A DNA stretch of 64,000 nucleotides from assembly GCA_030770425.1 (NCBI GenBank), contig JASJFT010000105.1, positions 90,778 through 154,777 of the forward strand, given 5' to 3'. This document shows, piece by piece, positions 54,501 to 64,000 of this stretch. The DNA comes from Darksidea phi. Lineage: Eukaryota > Ascomycota > Dothideomycetes > Pleosporales > Lentitheciaceae. The notes below the pieces were generated by a model. It did no database searches. It was not told where the DNA came from and saw only the letters and a list, made by a program, of their open reading frames with translations. Every line of letters starts with the position of its first letter. Position 1 is the first letter of the stretch. Made by a program: the position numbers and the translations under genes.

Positions 54501-57000
54501 AAGCTTATACTAAATAGTAGCTTTTCTACTTAACTAAGTTTATACGTCCTTAGTAATAGAAGCTTATAGTATTATTAGAAAGATTAATAGTAATTACTTA
54601 GCTACTATCTAATTCTTAGATTAAGTAGCTTATTAATAGTATAAAGAAATTAGTCTTAATCTAATAGTAGTTTAATATCTAGTAATAGAGTATCTTTATA
54701 ATCTAATTAGTATTTATATAAGAGAATAATTATTACTATACTTTCTATAAGCTAGTCGAATCTACCCTTTATTTTAAATATAATAATAGATCGTATATAA
54801 GCTCCTATAATTAGATATAAAATCTAAAAGTAGATATATAAATAATTAATAATTAGAAATTCTAGAAGGTAGAATATATTATTTATAGCTCGATAAACTA
54901 TTAAATCTAAAGATACCTTCTATAGAGGAAGCTTCTTAATAATAGTTAGTATTATAAGAAGAAGAATAAGGAGACTAGTTAGTTTAAATAGTACTATAGT
55001 CTATTTTATCTTTATAGAGAGAAGCTTTATAACTAAAGATTCTATACCGCCCTTAATAATATATAGAAATATCTTATTTTTTAGATAATAAAGTACTATA
55101 AAGTTACTAATATAAAGTTAATAAGACTATTTACTAATATAAAAGAGCTTAATAGGAAGAAGAACTATTTAATAACTAGTAGTAACGCGAATACTATTAA
55201 AATAGTAAATAATACTACTAATAATAGGTTATTAGCTCTTAAGAAGGAGAATTTAGAAAAGGCTATAACTTTCTATTATATACTATAGGAATAATTAGTA
55301 ATCGAGAGTATTAAAGTATCGTTAATAAAAGTAAATAGTATTAAGATAAAAGGCTAGAATCGTCCCCTTATAATAATTAATAAAATAATAGATAACTATA
55401 TTATAAAGCTAAAGCTAAAGATAAAGATTAAGAATATTAGACCTATTAATCTCCTAGTAGAGGAAGCCGGCGAGATAGAATAATATTAATAAGTAATTAA
55501 AAAGTTTTATAGTTCTATCCCTATATTTAATCTAAATAAAGAAGTTATAATAGATATAATAGGATAACCCCTAGATTAGAGAGTAATATTAGAAGTCTTA
55601 AGTTTATAGACTATTTAAGTAAGCTAGAAATCTTAACTAGTTATTAAAAGAAAGCTACTAAAGATAGTAATTATATAAATATCTACTAATAAAGAGTTAA
55701 TATATATAGTTTAGTAACTAATAATAAGTTTAATTCTAGTTACTACCCTCTAGTAGGAAGTCTATAAATTAACTATAATTATACTATTATCTTAGAACTA
55801 GATTATTAATACTATATCGAAGCTACTTAATATTACTAAGTAAGTAAGAAGTTAAAGTCTTATTAGTAGATTAGAAGAGATATATACTATAGATAGAAGA
55901 GAAATAATAATAGACTTAGGTCTATTTATATTAATAAAGCTTTAGGCTTTAAACTTATACTTAATTTAATAGGTTAGAGAGGTACTTAAAGTATAAATAA
56001 CTTAGTACTATAATATTTAAGAAACTAGAGATAGATATAATAATAAGCTAAATTATATTATAATAAATAAATATAAATATCTTAAAGGCTAGCTTAAAGT
56101 AATAACTATAAAATTAGAGATTCTAATTTACTAAATTATTATTATAAGTAATCTTTATAAAACGATTCTTAATAGTAGTATAGAGTTAAATATAATATAT
56201 CTCTCTACTATATAAGTATTAAATATCTATATTTAAAATAAAGATTAAGATTATCTCCTACTTAAAGAGTATACTAGAATAGTTACTACTAATAAATTAG
56301 TAGATAAATACGTAGAGATAGTCTATAATATTCTAGTAATAATTAGTATTATTATAGTATCTATCTATTTTAAGGTTATAAGAAATATTTAAAGATTATT
56401 AATACTAGGTACTTTTTAGTATATAGCTACGTATTTAGAGATAAAATTTACTTTAATAGACTATTATTATTATAAAATTACTACGCTAGATAGGTAGAAG
56501 ACTATTTTATTTCTTAGATTAGATCTAGCCTTAATAGTAAACTATAAAGTAGATAATAATTCTTTAAAAAAAGTCTAGGGAGTATACCTTTTAGGATAGT
56601 ATATTCTTTATTTTATTAATACTTAAAACTTCGACTACTAGAGAATTAGAAGAGGTCTAATAAAAATATAAAGGGTAGTAGTAATACTAATTTAGATAAC
56701 TTAGATAACTATAACTATAGTACTAATAAAGTAAAGGTTAAAGATATATTAGTTTCTACTAAAGCTAATACTATCGACTCTTTATTAGAAGAAGAAAGTA
56801 CTAAAGTAGTAGAAGAGAATAAAGAGAAGAAGGTATTATATATTATACGTACTTTAATACAGGATCTAGGTTAGGGCTAATAGTACGTTTATTATACTAT
56901 TAGGTTTTAATAGGTCTAGGTTAAGTTAACGAATTCTATTACTAGAATAACTACTTAGAAAAAGATCTAATCTTATTCGTAAGCGTTAGATAAACTAAAG
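51500..57000 (+). mobile_element. unclassified RIPed element(s)
   Basis: The sequence is too mutated to classify. Short protein-like stretches appear on the plus strand (for example SLVYRKIKAYTK near 54475), but no reverse transcriptase or transposase motif was identified. Several insertions may be nested. Confidence 0.35.
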
Positions 57001-57049
57001 AGAATTAACTATAAGAAATTAAAATAAAAAGTCTAAGAGATCCTCCGCC

Positions 57050-60000
57050 CTCTTATACTCGTCCTTATTCCTTAAGATAGTAGTAGTAGTAGTAGAAGTA
57101 GTAACTTCTACGGCTTCTATAACTTCTATAGTAGTTATAGAAGTTATTATCTTAGTAACTTCTATAACTTCTAAGTTATATAATATTAGATTACTAACTA
57201 AGTATAGCTCGGCTATTCTAGCTACGTTAGAGCTTATCCCGTATTCTTCTAATTCTAGAGTTATAATACTTACTTCCTTCTCCTAAGCTTCGTTCTTAAA
57301 GACTTTATTATACCCGCTATACTCTAGTTAGTAGTACCCTTACTTAGTAGGTTCTTTTTTCTAAACTATACTATATCCTATATATACGTACTATATAGTC
57401 TATCTAGAACTATAGTTATTCTATCTTTTTAATAATATATAAGAGTAATCGATCTACTATTTATATAGAGTTAACTACCCTCTATTCTTAATTAACTTTC
57501 TAGGTTTTAATAATACCTAAGACTCCTATAATAACTCGTTTTAAATATTATCGTCGTCTTATAGATCGTCTATTTACTTATTCTTATTCTATACTAATAC
57601 CCTATTCTTATTATTATACTACTTAGCCTCTTCGAACTTATTATATTAACCTTTAGTCTAGGTTTTATATAAAGTATATCCGTTATAAATCGAAGTATAA
57701 CCTAGTAGTAACTAAGAAAGATTAGGCGAAGGTAGATAAATAGAAATTCGACCTTTAGATTAAGTTAAATACTATATATTTTACCTATAATAAGATTTTT
57801 ATTTAAATAGCTAAGCTTTATACTCGTAAAGTTTATCTCTTAAAGTAGCTTTAGGACCTAGAGCGTTATAATACTAAAATATACTATTATAAGCTCGCGT
57901 CCCTTAAAGAGCTAGATTAGTTAGAGTAAGAGGAAGCTAAACGTTCTACTTCTTCTAACTTACTCGAGTTACTATAGTAACCCTTACTATATAAGTCTAC
58001 TAATTTCTTCTTCCTAGATAGTTAGGAGCCTCTACCTTTAGGTACTTCTAGTAATACTACTTAACTAATCTCTAGTAGTCCTATAGGTTCTTAATTAGTT
58101 TCTATATATTTTAACTAGTAGGCTATTCTATCTATTTAACTAAATATTTCTACTAATATCCGAACTTCTATAGTCCTTAAATTTCCTCAACCTCGTATTT
58201 CTCGTCCTCGAGTTTAATATTAGTAGCTACTTCGGTATCTTCCGATACTAGTTCTAGTAGTAATATATAGAATACTAGATATATCCTTATACCTTTAGCT
58301 AGCTTTAATCTATAGTTAACTAGTTCTATTTTTTCTTTAATTTCGAATAGTCTAATTCGTAAATTATCTAGTTTATTATATAGTTATTTAGTTTTTAGAT
58401 TTCGTCGTAAAAGAAAAACTTTATCTCTTCTCTTAAGAATTAGTCCCTTAAGCCTTCTTTTATTTACTATTTTAGCTATTATAAGATTTTTATATACTAT
58501 CTACGTACTAAGTTCTTTATATAATTCTTATATTAAGTAGACCTTTTCTTCTATTCTAGTAGATATACTTTTAATATCCTTTAAATCTCTATAAGTTATT
58601 AGCTTATATCTATAGTTTACGTAGTATAGTAAGTATCTAGTTATTATAGACTTCTTACTATTATATACTAGTTATACTATTAGTAGTAGTTTAATCTAGT
58701 TATTCTATAACTTATTAATATAAAATCTTAGATACTCCTTTAGTATTTAGTTCGTTTATTCTATCTAACTATCTATCTATAGATAGAAGCTAGTTGATAG
58801 CTTTCTTTTAATTTCTAGTTTTATAAGTAGCGTACTCTAAAACTTTAAAGTAAATAGTTTATCTCTATCTATAAGGATCTATTCTAGTAATCTATAATTA
58901 GTAATAAGTATTCTCTTAACCTCGTAAGCTATATTTTCTACTATAATTACTTTATTCGTCGGAATAAAGTATACTACCTTAGTTAATTAGTCTATAATTA
59001 CTATAATTATATTATATAATCTTTCTAATCCTAGTTCTAATAATAATAGTAACTTTACTATAAAGTCTATTATAATATAAGTCTATAGTTATATAGATAG
59101 TACTAGTAGTTAAAGTAATCTATAGAGCTTATATCTCTTAGATTTATTCTTAGAATATTCTAAATAGTTACCTATTACTTTCTAAACTTCCTCTCTTATA
59201 TTAATAAGTAGGTATTCTCTATCTATATATCTAACTATTTTATTAATTTCTAGATATTCTAGTATCTTACTCTTATAGATTTCCTATATTAAGTTTCCCT
59301 TAAGATTTAATAATATATAAGATCTTATCTCTAAGTCGTTTATTAAGATAGAGTATTCTTTCTTATTAAAGTATATATTATCTTCTTCTAACGTTCCGTT
59401 AATATCCCTAATAGTTTCTCGAGTCTTATTTCTCTATTTTTTCTTAATATCTATTACTACTATAATCTTAATTAGCCTTATATAGTTATATATAAGGGTT
59501 TCGTTAGATTTCTTTCGTAGAACTAGTTCGTATACTACGGGTTTATTAGTACCTTAAAGGTCCGATCTTCTACTAAGAGCGTCTACTACTCTATTTAGTA
59601 TTTCTAGCCGGTAACTTATTTTAAAGTCGTAGTCTACTAGTAATTCCAACTATTAGAATTATTATTAATTAAGTTTCTTTATAGTCGTAAAACTTATAAG
59701 GTTTTAATAGTCTATAATAATCTTAATTCTATACTTAGCTTCTATAAGCTATAGTCTTTATTATTCGAATACTAATATAATAGTACTAAGTTCCTTATTA
59801 TAAACGTTATAATTTACTTTCTCTTTACTAAACTTATATAAGTAGTAGAATACTAGTCTCTATTTTCTATCTTCCCCCTACTAGGTAAGTATTACTTCTA
59901 GTATATAGTCTAATATATCTATTTTTACTCTAAGAGATTTTATTAAGTTATATATCTATAATATAGGTACTAATATAAATAGATTCTTAAGCTTATTAAA

Positions 60001-62250
60001 AGCTTTCTATTATTTTTAGTTTTACTAAAATCCTTTTTCTTTCTTAATTACCTCTATAAGTAGAGTCGTAGTCTTTAAGTAGTCCCTAATAAACTTTTAA
60101 TAGAAGTTAACGAATTCTAGAAAGAATTATACGTCCTTAATTAATATTAGAATTAGCTATTTTCTTATAGTCTATACTTTCTTAAGATCTATAGATACTC
60201 CTTCTTACGAAATAATAAAACTTAGATATTTAGTTTTTATCTTATAAAATTCGTATTTATCTAGATAAAGTAGTAACTTATTTTACTATAGCTTTTATAG
60301 TACTTTCTTTATATATTCTTTATATTCCTTTAGTATTCCTTTACTATATATAAGAATATCGTCTAGATATATTATATAGAATACGTCTAAGTATTTATTT
60401 AATATTCTATTAATAACTAATTAAAATATTATTAATATATTTATTAATCTAAATAGTATAACTCTATACTCGTAGAGTTTATATTAGATCTTAAACGCCG
60501 TATACTTTTTATATCCTTTTACTATTTAAATCCTATAGAATTCTTCTTAGATATTAAATTTCGTAATCTACTTAACTCCTTAGAACTAGTCTATAAGTTC
60601 TCTAATTAGTAGTAGTAAATATCTATTTTTCTTTATAATATTATTTAAATATCTATAGTTTATATAAAGTCGTAACTTTTTATTCTTTTTTAAAATAAAT
60701 AGAACTAGTAATACTATAAAGCTCTAACTTTCTTTAATATATCTTCTTTCTAAGTTCTTTATTAAGTACTCTTTTAGTTCTTCTTATTAATCTACTATTA
60801 ATAAGTATATAAGTCTAGACTTAAGCTTTATACCCTTTTCTAGATATATCTTATAATCCTATTCCTAGTACTCTAGTAAATCTATATTCGGATATTCTTT
60901 AAATAACTCTTAAAACTCCTTATATTCTTAAGGTATTATTAGTTATAGTTCTTTCTACGTAGTCGCGACTCTCTATACTATAATAATATCGACTCTCTAT
61001 AGGTTCTTTTTATAGATTCTTATAATCTTATAAGGTAAAATTAAGTCTATTCTCTCTTTCTAGGGTATATACTAGATCTTATAGCTAGATTTACTTAGTC
61101 TTTTAATTCCTATAACTTAAGCTACTCGCTTATAGCCTAGTACTTTATATAACTTTTAATCTATTTATAGATTATATTTTACTAACTAATTATAACTAAT
61201 AATTATATTAATATCTCTAATTTCTATAATATCGAATCTACGATAGTCTCTAATATTTTCTATCTCTAGGGTTACTTCTTATATTTTAAGATAAATTATA
61301 CCTCCTCTATATTTTATAAATAATCTATTTCTAAGTTCTACTTATATAGATTTTATCTTAGTTTAGTAGAGAATCCTATATTTTTCTACTATTTATAATA
61401 ATAGAAGTATAAACTCTACTCTACTATTTATAATAGCTTAGACTTTTCGTCTATAAATTCGTATATCTATCTCTAATCTAGCTAGTTATTAGATATTTTC
61501 TTATATAATTTATAGAGTTATCTTTTAGATACTTTTATTAACGCGACTCTTATATAACTAATAATAACCTAGTTTTTTAGCTTACTATTATAGATAACCT
61601 AATTATTAGAATTATTATCTAGTTCTTAGATCTTATCTTAGTATTTCCTAGACTTATATCGAAATATAGGATAATATTTATTAGGTCTAGATTCTTCTTT
61701 CTACTAAAAGAATAAGCCGTTCGCTCGTTTCTAACCTAGATCTATTATCTTTCTAGCTTTAATAGATAGTTTCTAGTTTAGTACCTCTCGTAACCCTTCT
61801 TTCTAACTTTCTTCTAATAACGGTACGTCCTTATAACTAATCTTTATCTTTTCTCTATTATTTTAGATATTATAGTATCCTTACTATATATCTAGGGCTC
61901 TTAGCTACCTTCTAACCTCTAGGTCGTTTAGATTATTCCGATTTTATAGCTAATAACTATACCTATTATACTATTTAACGAGATATTCTCGTCTTTAGAG
62001 ATTTAGGTAGAAGATATCTTCTTTTCTTCTAGCTATAAGTTCTCTTTATACTAGATATAAGATATATAATTTATTATAATATATCTTATAAGTAGCCGAG
62101 TACTATATATTATATAACTACTCTATTTATATAATAATTTATACTAATTTACTATAACTCTATACTAAACTTATAGTAACTATATAATACTAAAGTTATA
62201 GTAACTATATACTAATTTATAGTAATTAATTTAGTTACTAAATCTAGCGT
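57050..62250 (-). mobile_element. RIPed Ty3/Gypsy retrotransposon, pol on minus strand
   Basis: On the minus strand at 60385-60350 one frame reads FYIIYLDDIL, the reverse transcriptase catalytic motif. The same frame continues for about 140 codons through LDKYEFYKIKTKYL, GVSIDLKKV and FFLEFVNFY to a connection/RNase H-like start (KAFNKLKNLF), matching Gypsy pol order. All interruptions are TAA or TAG at places where Gln or Trp is expected. Ends and LTRs were not resolved; limits are approximate. Confidence 0.7.
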
Positions 62251-62299
62251 AACTCGTATATAAGGCCCTCTACTCGCGCCCTAGCTAGATAGTTAGACT

Positions 62300-63930
62300 A
62301 CTTAATATATTTATTCTATACCCTTATCTACTTATAGTTATAAGCCTAGTTTAATCTACCTATATTATACGACCTATTTTATCTTTCTCCGTACTACGAA
62401 ATAACGACCTTATTACCTACTATATCTAAAGCTAGTTTAGCTACTATTCTCTAAGGTCTATATAATTAGGATCTATAGATCTATACCGTATAGAGGCTAG
62501 CTAAGGTAGCTAATATATAGGAGTATATTAATCCCGAAGCTAAAGCTCCTATATAACTAAATAAGTCTAAACGTTCTATTAATCCTACGCTACCTATTAA
62601 TAAGGATAGGTTATTAGTAACTAAACCTAGCTTAATAGTAACTTCTTAGTATACTAAGGACCTAAGTCTTTACTATATAGAGCTAAAGGAATACTATAAA
62701 ACTAAAGATAAGCTCGGTTAAATCGAGGCTTATATAACTAATACGCTAGCTAAAGACCTTATCTATTAAATTAAGGATTAGAAATCGCTATATAATTAGC
62801 TTAAAGCTCTAAAATAGCTATTTACTTTATTATTAGCCGATCGAGAATATAAGGTTTAGAAGGTATATAACTTAGCTAAAATACTATATATACGTAGAGA
62901 GAATCTCGAAGAATAGGATATAACCTTTCTAATAGCCTATAATCGAGCTACGTAGCTTAATCTACTAGAAGTATTAGGATATCGGCTATATAAGAATCTA
63001 ATATAAGCTATTAAATAGATTAATTTAGGCTACGTAGCTACTATATCTATTATAGTATTTAATATAGAAGCTAGTTCGAATAGCTCGATTAATCCTATAC
63101 TACCTAATCTACTAGCTAGCTATCTATACTATTACTAAATAACGTAGGCTATAAAGCTAAATATTAGTAATAGTATATTCGCGGCTATACTAAATTAAGA
63201 ATAGTCTTTATATAATAAGAAGAGATAATAAAATAATAAGCTATTAAAGTCGTTAAAGCCGTACCTATACGAAGATCTATACTACTAGGAATAATACTAG
63301 TATATTAATACCTTACTACGTAAGGGAGAATTTATAGAAGACCCTAAAAAGGCTAAGAAAATAGCTAATTTCGAAGTTAAAGATAAGAAGGGTATTCTAA
63401 CTAAAATATATAAGAGGAATAAATATTATAAATAGTAAAAGTAGACTAGCTAGAATAATAATATAGCTAATATAATAAAAATCGATATAGGTAATAATCT
63501 ACTATAGTATAAATACGAAGCTTATACTATATTTTTAGTAGCGTATAATACCTTAATAGCTAATAATATCTATCTACTTCTTTATTCCTAGACGTTAGAT
63601 CTAGCTATAGATATCTATATTTATAATAACCCTACTAAGTTCTAATAGGAAGTTCTAGCTTTACCCGACGACGTCGTTCTAGCCGGAGGCTTAAAGATAG
63701 CTATTTAGGCCTAGGAAAATATATAGATATCCCTATTAATACCTTAAGGCCTAAAAAAGATAATACTTAAATAAGTCGCTCTAATCCCTAGCTTCTTTAC
63801 TAGCCTAGTATTATTATTACGGCTATCTTTATTAAACGTCTATTTCGACTTAGGAAGAAACGTTCTATATTAATTAGGGACTTAACCTTAGAATATCGTA
63901 AAGCTTACTAGGGTTAATAGATACTAGTGT
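62300..63930 (+). mobile_element. RIPed Copia-type gag and protease region
   Basis: From about 62409 one plus frame can be followed with only TAA/TAG interruptions at Gln/Trp sites. It contains a gag-like helical part (SLYYIELKEYYKTKDKLG and ADREYKV-KVYNLAKIL) and then a protease-like TLDLAIDIYIYNNPTKF. The last resembles the Copia W-x-LDSGA-x-(D/H)-H-I-C-N motif after C-to-Y and S-to-L changes. The frame ends at LTRVNRY, typical of the segment before integrase. The rest is cut off at 63930 by different DNA. Confidence 0.65.
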
Positions 63931-64000
63931 TACAACCCCACGCGAATCACAGGATGCGGGGCATCCCGAGAAGGTTGGAAGCCAAGACAAGGGCTTAGTC
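63931..64000 (+). mobile_element. putative non-RIPed LTR start, partial
   Basis: At 63931 the composition changes abruptly from TA-rich to normal, with CA and TG present. The new sequence begins tgttacaaccccacgcg, the form of a retrotransposon LTR 5' end (TGTTAC). It interrupts the Copia frame. Only 70 bases are in the window. Confidence 0.45.

Larger units (their letters stand above)
50930..63930. mobile_element. 13-kb RIP-mutated transposon block
   Basis: The block is extremely TA-rich. CA and TG dinucleotides are almost absent on both strands, while CG is kept. That is the footprint of repeat-induced point mutation, which changes CpA to TpA. Reading frames survive only as sense codons broken by stops where Gln or Trp would stand. 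At least three elements are visible and are listed separately. No intact gene was found inside. Confidence 0.85.

Noticed and set aside
1..64000. tRNA or rRNA genes
   Set aside because: No cloverleaf with A/B boxes or rRNA-like conserved blocks was recognised by eye; a tRNA scan would be decisive.

Overview
The window comes from a filamentous ascomycete (Pezizomycotina, most likely a Dothideomycete). The evidence is short introns (about 40-80 nt) with GT..AG ends and CTAAC/CTGAC-like branch sites, fungal-specific families (HET, Zn2Cys6, NACHT-ankyrin, fungal rhodopsin, tannase) and strong signs of repeat-induced point mutation (RIP). Exon structures were worked out by hand from reading frame, splice signals and family knowledge; no search was run.

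Layout. 1-1222: 3' end of a Bud4/anillin-type PH protein. 2.9-16 kb: accessory region with an orphan STAND-type N-terminal protein, a RING protein, a secreted tannase/feruloyl esterase, a decayed Helitron-helicase fragment, a small cysteine-rich secreted protein and a HET-domain protein, separated by AT-rich repeat debris. 16-17.7 kb: repeat fragments and an assembly gap with homopolymer artefacts. 18.3-23.6 kb: conserved housekeeping block (Set9 H4K20 methyltransferase, mitochondrial uL14, Rpb9, Pin1-type prolyl isomerase) as two head-to-head pairs. 24.7-32.4 kb: a conserved hypothetical protein, a Gly/Met/Pro-rich acidic/basic protein, a gap with duplicated flanks and a second RING protein. 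34.3-38.8 kb: a secreted protein-arginine deiminase divergent from a Zn2Cys6 regulator, and a second small secreted cysteine-rich protein. 40.3-47 kb: a large decayed NLR-like gene with two alpha/beta-hydrolase regions, a NACHT domain and ankyrin repeats. 49.1-50.3 kb: a seven-helix fungal rhodopsin-like membrane protein. 50.9-63.93 kb: 13 kb of extremely AT-rich, RIP-destroyed transposons (an unclassified plus-strand element, a minus-strand Gypsy pol and a plus-strand Copia gag-protease), ending abruptly at a non-RIPed LTR-like sequence.

How the parts fit. The HET gene, the orphan STAND-like N-terminal gene and the NACHT-ankyrin gene belong to fungal non-self recognition repertoires and sit among transposon debris. 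The secreted genes (tannase, deiminase, two small cysteine-rich proteins) are what a plant- or microbe-interacting fungus would export. The main points for follow-up are the two-hydrolase NLR with stops that fit RIP-type transitions, the deiminase/regulator pair, and the within-window repeat pairs that show RIP directly.
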